The notes: a model not told the origin generated them from the sequence alone. A DNA stretch of 64,000 nt from Planctomycetia bacterium (GCA_021414115.1 JAIOPD010000030.1:1-64000), one strand, 5' to 3'; counted from the first letter of the stretch, positions 37,806 through 48,885 are shown. Numbers and translations are program-made.

Positions 37806-39200
37806 ATGTTCCGCTGCCCCATGCTTTCTCGTGCGCTGTGTCTCGTTCTAGCTGCCGCGCCGGTCGCCCGGGCCCACGGTGCTCCGGTCGAGCCCGCAGC
37901 GAGCGCTGTCGATCCGGTCACCGTGCGGCTCACGCTCAACCCGACGGCCCTCGACATGGATCGGTTGAGGGCCAGCAGGATGGGCTATATGCCCGCGGTG
38001 CTGAAGGCCATCGATGCCAAACCGCCGGGCGTGGTCAAGGAGCCCGCGTATGCGGGCAAGCCGCGATACGGCGTTATCCGCGTGGGCAATGGCCCGAAAT
38101 GCGACACACTCGTCGTGATCGACGTGCTCGAGTCTGGGAGCCGGCTCTATGTCGACAGCAACCATAACGGCGATCTCTCGGACGACGGCACGGGGGAATG
38201 GGATCTCACCAAGGAGATCAGCGGGGCGAACGTCGAGTTTGCCACCCGCTCCGTTCGGGCATCGTGGGGCACGCCGTCGGAGGAAACCGAGACCGGGGAA
38301 TACCGGATTTTCATCTTCCGCCGGCCGGAGGCGACTGGATTCTCGTTCGCCAAGCTCTCGGGCCGCGAAGGGAAGGTGAAGCTCGGGGCAGGCGACGAGC
38401 GGGAGGGGAAGGAATACGCCATCGTGCTCGCCGAGAACACCAATGACGCCGTGTTCACTGTGCCGGTGAAGGGCGACCTGACCCGGCGGTTCGTCGAGCT
38501 CTGCATCGACCTCGACGGCGACGGGACGTTCAAAGGCCTCATGAGCAAGGACGGCGACAAGGAGTTTCGTTCACCGGAACGGTTCAATCTCGCCGACCCC
38601 TTCGAGGTCGATGGCCAGTGGTACATCGCCCGGCCGTCGATCAGCGGCGCCGAGCTGACGATCACGCCGACGGCTGCGCCCGGCAGCGATGTGACGTCGC
38701 TCCAGAAGCCCGTGGAGGTGCGGCCGCTTCTCGATGTGGGCACCGTCGCTCCGGCCTTTACGGTCGAGACGCCGGAGGGCAAACCCCTGAGCCTCGCCGA
38801 CTTCAAGGGCAAGGTGGTGATCCTCGACTTCTGGGCGACTTGGTGCGGCCCCTGTGTGGCCTCGATGCCCGGTCTCGAAAGGGTGTATCAGCAAGTCAAG
38901 CATCAAAATGTGGAGGTGTTGAGCCTCAATGTGTTTGATGACCGTGACACGTTCGGCGAATGGATCGCCGCCAACCGGGGCAAGAACTACAACTTCACCT
39001 TCGCCTTCGATCCGGCGTCCAAGGATTCGCCCGAGAGCGTCGCCCGGCAGAAATACAACGTGCCCGGTCTGCCGACGCTCTACCTCATCGACCGTGAGGG
39101 CAAGGTGGCGGCCGCGTTCGTCGGAGCCAGTGAGCCCCGGCTGATCGAGGCCCTGGCGAAAATGGGCGTGGACGTCGAGGAAGAAAAAGACGCTGAGTGA
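37806..39200 (+). CDS. Secreted TlpA/thioredoxin-like protein with long N-terminal domain
   Basis: APAFTVETPEGKPLSLADFKGKVVILDFWATWCGPCVASMPGLERVY...VPGLPTLYLIDREGKV. Confidence 0.92.
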   Translation: MFRCPMLSRALCLVLAAAPVARAHGAPVEPAASAVDPVTVRLTLNPTALDMDRLRASRMGYMPAVLKAIDAKPPGVVKEPAYAGKPRYGVIRVGNGPKCDTLVVIDVLESGSRLYVDSNHNGDLSDDGTGEWDLTKEISGANVEFATRSVRASWGTPSEETETGEYRIFIFRRPEATGFSFAKLSGREGKVKLGAGDEREGKEYAIVLAENTNDAVFTVPVKGDLTRRFVELCIDLDGDGTFKGLMSKDGDKEFRSPERFNLADPFEVDGQWYIARPSISGAELTITPTAAPGSDVTSLQKPVEVRPLLDVGTVAPAFTVETPEGKPLSLADFKGKVVILDFWATWCGPCVASMPGLERVYQQVKHQNVEVLSLNVFDDRDTFGEWIAANRGKNYNFTFAFDPASKDSPESVARQKYNVPGLPTLYLIDREGKVAAAFVGASEPRLIEALAKMGVDVEEEKDAE

Positions 39201-39214
39201 ACGCCTGGTGTCCT

Positions 39215-39994
39215 TCATCGGCCCGCGGTGACGACGACACCGGCGCTGGCAAGCGCTGCCCGCACGGCACTCGCCGTCGCCACGGGATCGCGGCCGTCGC
39301 CGTGGATGCAGAGCGTGTCAGCGGTGACCAGGATGTCGCTGCCGTCGATCGCCCGCACGCAGCCGCGGGTGGCCAGAGCGACCGCCCGCGCGGCCGCCTC
39401 GCCCGGATCGTCGATCGTGCTGCCTGATCTGGACCGGGGCACGAGCGAACCATCCGCCGCATAGGCCCGGTCGATAAAGGCCTCTTGGGCCACGGCCAGC
39501 CCGGCCGCCCGCGCCCGGTCCGCCAGAGCGCTTCCGGAGAAGGCATACACCACGAGGTGCGGCCAGCGGGCGGCGATGGCCAAGGAGACGGCATCGGCAA
39601 GCAGGGCGTCTCGCGAGACCTGATGATAGAGACCGCCGTGGAGTTTGACGTGATGGAGCATCGAGCCCGCGATCTCCGCGAGGCGGGCGATCTGGGCCGT
39701 GACGAGTGCTGCCGCCTCGGCGCTTCCCATCGCGATCTCGCGGCGGCCGAAGTGACCGCGATCGGCATGACCGGGATGCGCCCCGATCGCCACTCCATGC
39801 TGGCGGGCGAGCGCCACGGTGGCTGCCATGGATGCGGCATCGCCGGCATGGGCTCCGCAGGCGATGGTGGCGCTCGTGACGAGCGGCATGATCTCGGCGT
39901 CGTGACCAGCCCCTTCACCCAGATCACAGTTGAGATCGATGCGCATCGATCGGCCGCTGGGCTCGTACGTCGGCTGCTCTCCGTTTCGTGTCAT
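39215..39994 (-). CDS. pxpA: LamB/YcsF family, 5-oxoprolinase subunit A
   Basis: MRIDLNCDLGEGAGHDAEIMPLVTSATIACGAHAGD, GAHPGHADRGHFGRR, HHVKLHGGLYH; start 39994 or 39946. Confidence 0.93.
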   Translation of the reverse strand: MTRNGEQPTYEPSGRSMRIDLNCDLGEGAGHDAEIMPLVTSATIACGAHAGDAASMAATVALARQHGVAIGAHPGHADRGHFGRREIAMGSAEAAALVTAQIARLAEIAGSMLHHVKLHGGLYHQVSRDALLADAVSLAIAARWPHLVVYAFSGSALADRARAAGLAVAQEAFIDRAYAADGSLVPRSRSGSTIDDPGEAAARAVALATRGCVRAIDGSDILVTADTLCIHGDGRDPVATASAVRAALASAGVVVTAGR

Positions 39995-40013
39995 GTGCGG
40001 CTTTCCGTGTTGT

Positions 40014-41681
40014 TCATGATCCGTTCCCCGCCGCACCGCCGCGACGGGCCGTGAGCGACTCCCGCAGCGCCGCGATTCTGCCCTCCCGCTCCCGCAGCGC
40101 CGCATGTGCCTCGTCGAGCGAGCTCTTGCGCCACCGCACCGTGTCGCCGGGCCGAAGCTGGGCCGCGCGTGGCAGGTCGGCGGTGATCACGTGGCCGATC
40201 ACGGGATAGCCGCCGATCGTCTGGGCATCGGCGAGGAGCACGATCGGATTGCCGTCGGGGGGCACCTGGACCGTACCCGGAAAGACCGCGATCGATGCCA
40301 TGGCAGTCGAGGCGCGGGCGGTGCAGTGAAGTGCCGCACCCTCGAGCCTCATACCCATGCGATCGCTGCGGCTGCTGACACGGTGCGTGGCCGACCAGAT
40401 CGCGTCGCCGAAGGCCTCGGCATGCTCGCCGGGGATCAGCCGCAGCACGCCCGGCTCGCCTGGCGTGGCCAGTTCGATGGCCATCCGGATATCGCGTCCT
40501 GCCGCCGGCTCGACGGCACGACACTCAGACCCGACCGGGATGCGGTCGCCCGCAACGAGCGGCAGTCCGACGAGGCCGCCCCATCGCGCCGGCGGAAACG
40601 TGCTCCGGCTATCCAGCGTCGGTTCCACACGCACTCCGCCGGCCACGGCGAGCACACCTCGACAGCCACGGACGGCATGACCGAGCGTCACCAGCGTGCC
40701 AGCGGCGATCCGCACCGGCCGCCACGACGGCAGCCCCGGAAAGTCGCCGCCGCCCACCGCCACGATCGCGTCGCGATCGAACCGTAGTTCCGGTCCGAGG
40801 AGCGTGAACTCGATCCCGGCGGCATGCTCGGGATTGCCGACCAGGAGATTCGCGATCCGCAGCGCATCGCCGTCGGCTGCGCCCGAGAGCGGCACGCCGG
40901 CGGAACGGTGGCCGGGCCGGCCGAGGTCCTGGATGGTCGCGTACAGGCCGGGCTTGATGACGCTGATCACCTGCTCGCCCCCGGCAACAGGCCGGGGCAC
41001 GATCGGCTCCTGGTCGCTCCATCCTGCGGCCGCATCGGGCCCCGCGTCCACGAATCGCACGCGGTCGCCGACCGCCAGCAGCGCGGCATCACGCCGCCGC
41101 GGATCGAAGAGCCGCACTGGCGACCTGCCGATGATGTTCCACCCGCCCGGGCCCGTGAAGGGATAGACGCCCGTCTGGCTGCCGCCGATGCCGACGGAGC
41201 CGACGGGCACCGTCGTCCGTGGCGTGGACCGTCGCGGCGTCGCCAGCCGCGGATCGAGTCCGCCGAGATAGGCGAAGCCGGGCATGAAGCCGACTGCCTG
41301 CACGAGATACTCGGGCTGGGTATGGATGGTAATCAGCCCCTTGCGGTCGAGCCCATGGAGGCGACAGACCTCATCGAAGTCGGGCCCCCACTGGCCGCCA
41401 TACCAGACGGGAACCTCATGGTGCCGCGCGGCCGTGGCCGCCTCTCGAGCAGCCGCCACGGCAGTTGTGATCGCTTGCCGTAAGGCGTCGATCCCGGCAA
41501 TCCGCAGGGGGGCATAGGCCACGGTGACCCGTTCGGGCGAGGCCACGATGTCTACCACTCCAGGAATCGCGGCGGCGGCGATCGCGGCAGCGACTGCCCG
41601 CACACGGGCCGTGGTCGCCTCGGCCGAGCCAGGCGTGACCGTGATTGCCATCGCGATATCCCCGACCGACACCACGCTCAT
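40014..41681 (-). CDS. Fused 5-oxoprolinase subunits B and C (KipI-KipA type)
   Basis: PxpB: VPVWYGGQWGPDFDEVCRLHGL, GFMPGFAYLGGLDPRLATPRRSTPRTTVPVGSVGIGGSQTGVYP; PxpC: VIKPGLYATIQDLGRPGHRSAGVPLSGAADGDALRIANLLVGN. Confidence 0.95.
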   Translation of the reverse strand: MSVVSVGDIAMAITVTPGSAEATTARVRAVAAAIAAAAIPGVVDIVASPERVTVAYAPLRIAGIDALRQAITTAVAAAREAATAARHHEVPVWYGGQWGPDFDEVCRLHGLDRKGLITIHTQPEYLVQAVGFMPGFAYLGGLDPRLATPRRSTPRTTVPVGSVGIGGSQTGVYPFTGPGGWNIIGRSPVRLFDPRRRDAALLAVGDRVRFVDAGPDAAAGWSDQEPIVPRPVAGGEQVISVIKPGLYATIQDLGRPGHRSAGVPLSGAADGDALRIANLLVGNPEHAAGIEFTLLGPELRFDRDAIVAVGGGDFPGLPSWRPVRIAAGTLVTLGHAVRGCRGVLAVAGGVRVEPTLDSRSTFPPARWGGLVGLPLVAGDRIPVGSECRAVEPAAGRDIRMAIELATPGEPGVLRLIPGEHAEAFGDAIWSATHRVSSRSDRMGMRLEGAALHCTARASTAMASIAVFPGTVQVPPDGNPIVLLADAQTIGGYPVIGHVITADLPRAAQLRPGDTVRWRKSSLDEAHAALREREGRIAALRESLTARRGGAAGNGS

Positions 41682-41725
41682 CGCATGCCCTTTCCGCCGG
41701 CCAGGTGCGGCTCGACGCCGGGAGT

Positions 41726-42745
41726 TTACGGCACGTCACCGAGTGCGAGCGCCGCGAACGAGGCGAGCCAGTGTTCCCCCACGTAATCTCCGCCGACGGT
41801 CCGCGGCAGGCCGCCCTCCAGATGCACGTCGGCAGCCGCCAGTAGTTCCGCGGTCCGCGGATACCCAGCCGGCAGCCCGCTGGCGATCCGGCGCAGCATC
41901 CAGGCACGCGACAGACACAAGCCGTCGAGATGGGCGATCTGCGGATCGTGCCGATCCACGACTCGCGGTGGCTCCGCGAGACACCCCAGACCACGAGGCA
42001 GAAACTGGTCGAACCAGGTCGTGAATGACGTCTCCGGCAACACGAGGCCCATGAGCGTCGCCGTGGCGAGAATCGGCGAGAGGAAGTCGGTGAGCGACGG
42101 CTCATAGGCCACCGCCGCGTCGCGGTCCGCCGCATGCCACCGTATGGCCGCATCCTGGATCGTCGCCTCGAGCGCCGCATGGCCGCAGGTCCGCGCGAAG
42201 TCGAGGGCGAGGATCGCGGCGAAGGCGGTGTTGCCGTGGGTACCGGCGCGAATCGGATACGGTGCGGATCCCACGAAAGCCGCGCAGCGCTCGGCGAGAT
42301 CTCCGGCCAGCGGATCAAGGGCGGCAGCCCAAGCATAAGCCCGCTTGTCGTGCGGACAGAGCCGCTCAAGCTCCGCGCGGAGTTCGAGGAGCCAGGCCCA
42401 CCCATACGGCCGCTCGAAGGTTTTTCCTGCAGGTGAGCCGAGATACGCCCGCTCGACTGCCAGCGGCCCGACTGCGAGCCGATCATCGAACAGGGCGGCG
42501 ATCGCCGCCGCCTCGGGCACGTCCTCATGCAGCCGCAGCAGGCGGGCGAGCAGCCAGTGCATGTGGACGGCCGAGTGCCAGTCATAACTGCCGAAAAACA
42601 CCGGATGAAGCGCGACGTGATCGCCCACTTCCGGCTCAGGTCCAGCCACGGTCAGATGATCGAACTTGTGCGGATAGGGCCGCGTCACGTTGGCGAGCGC
42701 GACACGGGCGAATGAGGCGGCGGCAGTCGTGATGCCGAATGGCAC
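41726..42745 (-). CDS. DUF2891 family protein
   Basis: RPYPHKFDHLT, HPVFFGSYDWHSAVHMHWLL, YGWAWLLELRAEL, SLTDFLSPILATATLM, GLCLSRAWMLRRIA. Confidence 0.85.
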   Translation of the reverse strand: MPFGITTAAASFARVALANVTRPYPHKFDHLTVAGPEPEVGDHVALHPVFFGSYDWHSAVHMHWLLARLLRLHEDVPEAAAIAALFDDRLAVGPLAVERAYLGSPAGKTFERPYGWAWLLELRAELERLCPHDKRAYAWAAALDPLAGDLAERCAAFVGSAPYPIRAGTHGNTAFAAILALDFARTCGHAALEATIQDAAIRWHAADRDAAVAYEPSLTDFLSPILATATLMGLVLPETSFTTWFDQFLPRGLGCLAEPPRVVDRHDPQIAHLDGLCLSRAWMLRRIASGLPAGYPRTAELLAAADVHLEGGLPRTVGGDYVGEHWLASFAALALGDVP

Positions 42746-42750
42746 GCAGG

Positions 42751-43872
42751 TCAGCCCACCGCGGCGGCTGAGGCATACGAGCCGAGAATCACGACCCGCT
42801 TGCACCGCTTCTCGAGCGCTGCGATCGCGCGGCGAACGCGGAGATCGCTGCGATGTCCTTCGAGCTCCACGAAGAAGATGTAGCCGCCCATCTCGCCCGG
42901 CATCGGAAACGACTCGATCCAGGTAAGGTTGAGCTTTTGTCGTTTCGGGATCGCGAGGGCGTCGGCCAGTCCGCCGGGCCTGTGCTCGATCTCGAACATC
43001 AGCGACGTCTTGTCTTTTCCGGTGCGGCTGGCGTCGGCATGCCCGATGACGGCGAAGCGGGTGGTGTTGCCCGGCACATCCTCGATGTTTTCAGCGAGAA
43101 CGGTCAGGCCATAGTGGACCCCCGCCTGGTGGCTGGCGATGGCAGCAGCGTCGGGGCGGCCGGCGGCCATTTCAGCGGCGGCGCTGGTGCTCGTCACTTC
43201 GACGAGCCGGGCCGACGGAAGGTGGCGGGCCAGCCAGTTGCGACACTGCGAGAGTGCCTGAGGCCGGCTGTAGACCTCCTTGATCGAGGAGCGGTCGCAC
43301 GACGCGAGCAGGGTGTGGTGGATCCGCAGCGGCACCTCCGCGCAGATCTTGACGGGCAATCGGGAAAAGTTGTCGAGCGTGTCGGCAATCCGGCCGTCGG
43401 TCGAGTTTTCCAGCGGCACCACGCCGTAGTTTGAATGACCGGCCTGCACTTCTTCGAAGGCGGCGGAGATGCTCGCGACCGGCACGAAGTCCACCGCGCT
43501 GCCGAAGCGGTGCAGCGCCGCCAGATGGCTGTAGGTCCAGGCGGGACCAAGATGGGCCACGCGGAGATGCTGCTCGATGGCACGCGAGCCGGAGATGAGC
43601 TCGCGGAATACGGCCTTCACGCTCTCGTCGGAGAGCGGGCCTTCGTTGGCCGAGGCCGCCCGCTCGAGGACCGTCTCTTCGCGGGAGGGATCGTAGGTCT
43701 GCTGGCCACTCGATTGCTTGACGTGGCCGATCTGGCGGGCGATCTCGGCGCGGTCGTTCATCAATCCGACGAGTTGTCGGTCGATCTTGTCGATCTGCGA
43801 CCGCAGCTGCGGGAGCCCCGACTTTTTGGCACCGTCGCCAGTTGCTTCCCGCGGTGAACCTGAATGAGCCAT
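42751..43872 (-). CDS. pheA: Chorismate mutase/prephenate dehydratase (P-protein)
   Basis: QLRSQIDKIDRQLVGLMNDRAEIARQIG; AHLGPAWTYSHLAAL; GVVPLENSTDGRIADTLD; ENIEDVPGNTTRFAVIG; LTWIESFPMPGEMGGYIFFVELEGH. Confidence 0.96.
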   Translation of the reverse strand: MAHSGSPREATGDGAKKSGLPQLRSQIDKIDRQLVGLMNDRAEIARQIGHVKQSSGQQTYDPSREETVLERAASANEGPLSDESVKAVFRELISGSRAIEQHLRVAHLGPAWTYSHLAALHRFGSAVDFVPVASISAAFEEVQAGHSNYGVVPLENSTDGRIADTLDNFSRLPVKICAEVPLRIHHTLLASCDRSSIKEVYSRPQALSQCRNWLARHLPSARLVEVTSTSAAAEMAAGRPDAAAIASHQAGVHYGLTVLAENIEDVPGNTTRFAVIGHADASRTGKDKTSLMFEIEHRPGGLADALAIPKRQKLNLTWIESFPMPGEMGGYIFFVELEGHRSDLRVRRAIAALEKRCKRVVILGSYASAAAVG

Positions 43873-44049
43873 CGCAGTCTGACGCCAGAGCAACGGCCAA
43901 AATGGCAGACCCGCCGGAAGGGGCCGAGCTTCCCGGCGTCAACTTCCACAACTGTACCGTCAGCCGGACGGGCGTAAATACGGCCGATATCCGGATTGTG
44001 GTGGGGGTTCCGAGACGGTCCCGGAGCAACACCCCGGCGCCGCGAGTCG

Positions 44050-44065
44050 TGGCACGGCCTTTGCA
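44050..44065 (+). promoter_or_regulatory. Sigma54 (-24/-12) promoter motif upstream of dnaK
   Basis: TGGCACGGCCTTTGCA: match to TGGCACG-N4-TTGCA with GG-N10-GC spacing, ~103 nt before the dnaK ATG. Confidence 0.75.
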
Positions 44066-44167
44066 TTTCTGAGCCTCCCGAGGACGAACGGCCAAAAATG
44101 GCTCAGGGCCCGCCCCCGCCACACGACCAGCGGCCACCAACCGACCACCAGAAAGGGAACCAGCATC

Positions 44168-46075
44168 ATGGCAACCAAGCAGGGCGAAAAGATCATCGGC
44201 ATCGATCTCGGCACCACCAACTCCGTGGTCTCGGTCATGGAGGGCAAGGAGCCCAAGGTGATCGCCAACAAGGAAGGCAACCGGCTCACGCCGAGCGTCG
44301 TCGCCTTCAATGACAAGGGCGAGACGCTCGTGGGCGACATCGCCCGTCGGCAGGCCGTCACCAACCCGAAGCGCACGATCTACTCGATCAAGCGGTTCAT
44401 GGGACGACGGCACAACGAGGTGGCCGGCGAGGAAAAGATGGTGCCCTACGAGGTGGTCGGCGGCCCCGAGGATTACGTCAAGGTGCGGGCCGGCGACAAG
44501 GAGTTCACCCCGCCGGAGGTGTCGGCGAAGGTGCTGCGGTCGCTCAAGGAGTCGGCCGAGGCCTATCTCGGGCACAAGGTCAACAAGGCGGTGATCACCG
44601 TTCCCGCCTACTTCAACGACGCCCAGCGGCAGGCGACGAAGGACGCCGGCCAGATCGCGGGACTCGAGGTGATGCGGATCATCAACGAGCCCACGGCGGC
44701 GGCGCTTGCCTACGGCCTCGAGAAGAAGGCGCAGGAAAAAATCGTGGTGTTCGACCTCGGTGGCGGCACGTTCGACGTCTCGGTGCTCGAGGTGGCCGAC
44801 GGTGTGTTTCGCGTGATCAGCACCAACGGCGACACGCACCTCGGTGGCGACGACTTCGACCAGACGCTGATCAACCACGTGGCCGACCAGTTCCAGAAGG
44901 AGCAGGGGATCGACCTGCGGAAAGACACGATGGCCCTCCAGCGGCTCCAGGAGGCCTGCGAGAAGGCGAAGAAGGAGCTGAGTTCGGCGCAGAGCACCGA
45001 TATCAACCTTCCCTTCATCACCGCCGACGCCTCGGGCCCGAAGCATCTGCAGATGACGATCACACGGGCCCAGTTCGAGCAGATGTGCGACCCGCTCGTG
45101 GAACGGTGCCGCGGGCCGGTGGTCCAGGCGCTCAAAGATGCCAAGCTCGATCCGAAGGACATCGACGAGGTGGTGCTCGTCGGCGGGTCGACCCGCATCC
45201 CCAAGGTGCAGGAGCTCGTCAAGAAACTGTTCGGCAAAGACCCCCACAAGGGCGTCAATCCCGACGAGGTCGTCGCGCTCGGTGCGGCGATCCAGGGGGG
45301 GGTGCTCGGCGGCGACGTCCAAGACGTGCTGCTGCTCGACGTCACGCCGCTCTCGCTGGGCATCGAGACGGAAGGGGGCATCTTCACGAAGCTCGTGGAG
45401 CGCAACACCACCGTGCCGACCGAGCGGAAGCAGGTCTTCAGCACGGCGGCCGACAGCCAGACGGCCGTCACGGTCAGCGTGTATCAGGGTGAGCGACCGA
45501 TGGCCCGCGACAACCGGCTGCTCGGCCAGTTCAATCTCGAGGGCATCCCGCCTGCGCCGCGAGGCACCCCGCAGATCGAGGTCAAGTTCGACATCGACGC
45601 CAACGGCATCCTCAACGTGAGCGCGAAGGATCTCGGTTCCAACAAGGAGCAGACGGTCAAGATCGAGCAGTCGAGCGGACTCAACGAGTCGGAGATCGAA
45701 CGGATGCGGAAGGACGCCGAGAGCCACGCCGAGGAAGACAAGCGAAAGTATCGGCTCGCCGAGGCCCGCAATCGGGCCGAGGCCCTCTGCTTTCAGACCG
45801 AGAAGCTCGTGAAGGAGAACGACGCCAAGCTGTCGGCCTCCGACAAGGCTCCGCTGGAGGCGGCGATTGCCAAGGCCCGCGAGATGGCCAAGGGCGAAGA
45901 CGTCGACGGCATCACCTCGGCACACGACGCCCTCGAGCAGGCGGCCCACGCCCTCTCGAAGGTGCTGTACGAGGCCAGCGCCCAGCCGGGCGGAGCGGCC
46001 CCCGAGGCGACGGCCGGCGCCGCCGGCAAGGGACCCGACGACACGATCGACGCGGAGTTCGAGGTCAAAGGATAG
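44168..46075 (+). CDS. dnaK: Molecular chaperone DnaK
   Basis: [74 protein letters not shown]. Confidence 0.99.
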   Translation: MATKQGEKIIGIDLGTTNSVVSVMEGKEPKVIANKEGNRLTPSVVAFNDKGETLVGDIARRQAVTNPKRTIYSIKRFMGRRHNEVAGEEKMVPYEVVGGPEDYVKVRAGDKEFTPPEVSAKVLRSLKESAEAYLGHKVNKAVITVPAYFNDAQRQATKDAGQIAGLEVMRIINEPTAAALAYGLEKKAQEKIVVFDLGGGTFDVSVLEVADGVFRVISTNGDTHLGGDDFDQTLINHVADQFQKEQGIDLRKDTMALQRLQEACEKAKKELSSAQSTDINLPFITADASGPKHLQMTITRAQFEQMCDPLVERCRGPVVQALKDAKLDPKDIDEVVLVGGSTRIPKVQELVKKLFGKDPHKGVNPDEVVALGAAIQGGVLGGDVQDVLLLDVTPLSLGIETEGGIFTKLVERNTTVPTERKQVFSTAADSQTAVTVSVYQGERPMARDNRLLGQFNLEGIPPAPRGTPQIEVKFDIDANGILNVSAKDLGSNKEQTVKIEQSSGLNESEIERMRKDAESHAEEDKRKYRLAEARNRAEALCFQTEKLVKENDAKLSASDKAPLEAAIAKAREMAKGEDVDGITSAHDALEQAAHALSKVLYEASAQPGGAAPEATAGAAGKGPDDTIDAEFEVKG

Positions 46076-46076
46076 C

Positions 46077-46163
46077 GCGAAATCGGCCATCCTGGCCCGA
46101 TTTCGCTTGGTCAGCCGGAGGGGACGCCAAGGTTCCCCTCGGCTGACGGCGCCGCATCCGGCG
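46077..46163 (+). promoter_or_regulatory. Three consecutive hairpins between dnaK and clpB
   Basis: GCGAAATCGG/CCGATTTCGC (10 bp perfect, 46077-46106); TCAGCCGGAGGGGAC/GTTCCCCTCGGCTGA (46111-46146); CGCCG/CGGCG (46150-46163); no U-tract. Confidence 0.6.
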
Positions 46164-46229
46164 ACGCCCTGGTGAATGAGGCAACACATCGGGAGGCGCG
46201 GGCGGCTGCTCGCACAGGGGGATAGGTCC

Positions 46230-48878
46230 ATGGCGTTCCGATTCGACAAGTTCACGATCAAGGCCCAGGAAGCGGTGCAGGCCGCCGTGGAACTGGCCGG
46301 CAACCGCGGCAACCCGCAGGTCACGCCGGTCCACCTGCTCCACACGCTCCTCGCCGAGCGGGAAGGGATCGTCCGCCCGCTGCTCGAGAAGATCGGCACC
46401 GACCGCGGACACCTCGAGCGGATTGTCGAGGCGGAACTCTCGCACCTGCCCAAGGTGTCGGGCGGTTCGCAGCCGCAGCCCGACCAGGAGCTCGTCAAGG
46501 TCTTCGAAGCGGCGACCACCGAGTCGCACCAGATGAAGGACGAGTTCGTCTCGACCGACCATCTGCTGCTGGCGCTCGCCAAGGTGCCGTCGAAGGCGAA
46601 AAACGTCCTGCAACTCGCGGCCGTCGGCGAGAAGGAGCTGCTGGCCGGGCTCCAGGCCGTCCGCGGTCAGTCGCGGGTGACCGACCAGAATCCGGAGGAG
46701 AAGTTTCAAGCCCTCGAGAAGTATGGGATCGATCTCACCGCGCGGGCCAGCCAGGGCAAGCTCGACCCCGTGATCGGCCGCGATGCCGAGATCCGTCGGG
46801 TGATCCAGGTGCTCTCGCGGCGGACGAAAAACAACCCCGTGCTCATCGGCGAGCCGGGCGTGGGCAAGACGGCCATCGCCGAGGGGCTGGCCCTGCGGAT
46901 CGTGCAGGCCGACGTGCCGGAGACGCTCAAGGGCCGCCGCGTGATCTCCCTCGACCTGGGCGCCCTGATCGCCGGCACCAAATATCGTGGCGAGTTCGAA
47001 GACCGTCTCAAGGCGATTCTCCGCGAGGTCGAGGCCGCCGCCGGCAACGTGATCCTGTTCATCGACGAGCTCCACACCGTGATCGGTGCGGGAGCGGCCG
47101 AGGGGGGCTCCGACGCGGCCAACCTTCTGAAGCCGGCGCTCGCCCGCGGCGAGTTGCGATGCATCGGTGCGACCACGCTCGACGAGTACCGCAAGCACAT
47201 CGAGAAAGACGCGGCGCTCGAGCGGCGGTTCCAGCCGGTGATGGTCGGCGAGCCGAGCGTGGAAGACACGATCGCGATCCTCCGCGGCCTCAAGCCGCGG
47301 TACGAGGCGCATCACAAGGGGGTGAAGATCAAGGATTCCGCGCTCGTGGCGGCCGCCGAGCTCTCGCATCGCTACATCGCCGATCGCTTTCTGCCCGACA
47401 AGGCGATCGATCTGATGGACGAGGCGACGAGCCGGATCGCGATGGAACTCCAGAGCGTGCCGAGTGAGATCGACGAGGTGCAGCGGCGGCTGGTGCAGCT
47501 CGAACTCGCCGCCCGGCAGCTCGCGGAAGAGACGGAGGAGCACGCCCAGGAACGGCTCAAGGAGATCGAGGCGGAATCGACCGAGTTGCGGCGGAAGCTC
47601 GCCGACCTACGGCAGCAGTGGGAGGCGGAGAAGAGCGGTGTGGGCAGCGCCCAGGAACTGCGAAAACAGCTCGACGAGGTGCAGCTCGCCTTTGATCAGG
47701 CCGGCGTGCAGATCAAGGAGCGGCAGGCAGCGGGCCAGCCCGTCGTCGAAGAGATGTATCAGCGGCTCTACGAGCTCGACGTGAAACGCAAGGCACTCCA
47801 GCAGCGGCTGGAGCAGGAGGGGAGCGAGAAGGAGCAGGGCAGGGAGGCGGGCAAGGCCCCGGCGAAGCGGCTCCTGCGGCGCGACGTCGGCCCCGAGGAG
47901 ATCGCAGAAGTCGTTAGCGCCTGGACGGGCATCCCGGTGACCCGGCTCGTAGAGAGCGAACGGGCCAAGCTCCTCGTGCTCGAGGAGCGGCTCCACCAGC
48001 GGGTGGTCGGCCAGGAGGAGGCGGTCGAGGCGGTGAGTGACGCGGTTCGCCGCAGCCGTGCCGGCCTGCAAGACCCCAATCGGCCGATCGGGTCATTCAT
48101 CTTCCTCGGACCCACGGGCGTGGGAAAGACGGAGCTCTGCAAGGCGCTGGCCGAGGTGCTCTTCGACGATGACGACGCCATGATCCGAATCGACATGAGC
48201 GAGTTCATGGAAAAACACACCGTGGCCCGGCTCATCGGTGCGCCGCCGGGCTACGTCGGCTACGAGGAGGGGGGGCGGCTCACGGAGGCCGTGCGCCGGC
48301 GTCCCTACTCCGTCGTGCTGCTCGACGAGATGGAGAAGGCCCATCGCGACGTCTTCAACGTGCTGCTCCAGGTGCTCGACGACGGGCGGCTCACCGACAG
48401 CCTCGGCCACACGGTCGACTTCACCAACACGATCGTCGTGATGACCAGCAACGTCGGCAGCCAGGCGATCCAGGAGATCACCAAGGAGGGAGGCGGTGAG
48501 CAGGAGGTCCGCGACGCCGTGAAGGAGGCGCTGCAGGCACGGTTCCTGCCGGAGTTCCTCAACCGGATCGACGAGACGATCGTCTTCCACCCGCTCGACC
48601 AGAAGCACATCCGCAAGATCGTGATGATCCAGGTGCAACGGCTGGTCGACCAAGCCGCGAAGGCCGGGATCACGCTCGACTGCACCGAAGCGGCGGTCGA
48701 CGAGATCGCCCGTCTCGGCTACGACCCGGTCTACGGGGCGCGGCCGCTGAAGCGGGTGATCCAACAGCAGTTGCAAAACGAACTCGCCCGCGAGCTCCTG
48801 GCCGGGAAGTTTCCCGAGGGGAGCACCGTCAGGGTGGACTTCGTTCAAGACGGCTTTGTCTTCGAACTCGTCGCCTGA
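46230..48878 (+). CDS. clpB: ATP-dependent chaperone ClpB
   Basis: [89 protein letters not shown]. Confidence 0.98.
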   Translation: MAFRFDKFTIKAQEAVQAAVELAGNRGNPQVTPVHLLHTLLAEREGIVRPLLEKIGTDRGHLERIVEAELSHLPKVSGGSQPQPDQELVKVFEAATTESHQMKDEFVSTDHLLLALAKVPSKAKNVLQLAAVGEKELLAGLQAVRGQSRVTDQNPEEKFQALEKYGIDLTARASQGKLDPVIGRDAEIRRVIQVLSRRTKNNPVLIGEPGVGKTAIAEGLALRIVQADVPETLKGRRVISLDLGALIAGTKYRGEFEDRLKAILREVEAAAGNVILFIDELHTVIGAGAAEGGSDAANLLKPALARGELRCIGATTLDEYRKHIEKDAALERRFQPVMVGEPSVEDTIAILRGLKPRYEAHHKGVKIKDSALVAAAELSHRYIADRFLPDKAIDLMDEATSRIAMELQSVPSEIDEVQRRLVQLELAARQLAEETEEHAQERLKEIEAESTELRRKLADLRQQWEAEKSGVGSAQELRKQLDEVQLAFDQAGVQIKERQAAGQPVVEEMYQRLYELDVKRKALQQRLEQEGSEKEQGREAGKAPAKRLLRRDVGPEEIAEVVSAWTGIPVTRLVESERAKLLVLEERLHQRVVGQEEAVEAVSDAVRRSRAGLQDPNRPIGSFIFLGPTGVGKTELCKALAEVLFDDDDAMIRIDMSEFMEKHTVARLIGAPPGYVGYEEGGRLTEAVRRRPYSVVLLDEMEKAHRDVFNVLLQVLDDGRLTDSLGHTVDFTNTIVVMTSNVGSQAIQEITKEGGGEQEVRDAVKEALQARFLPEFLNRIDETIVFHPLDQKHIRKIVMIQVQRLVDQAAKAGITLDCTEAAVDEIARLGYDPVYGARPLKRVIQQQLQNELARELLAGKFPEGSTVRVDFVQDGFVFELVA

Positions 48879-48885
48879 CGGCGAA

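Noticed and set aside
43873-44167. CIRCE element for HrcA control of dnaK
   Set aside because: TTAGCACTC-N9-GAGTGCTAA or a close variant is not visible in the intergenic region.
43172-46582. 1136-aa antisense ORF across dnaK
   Set aside because: Antisense shadow of pheA/dnaK/clpB; composition typical of an opposite-strand frame in GC-rich DNA.
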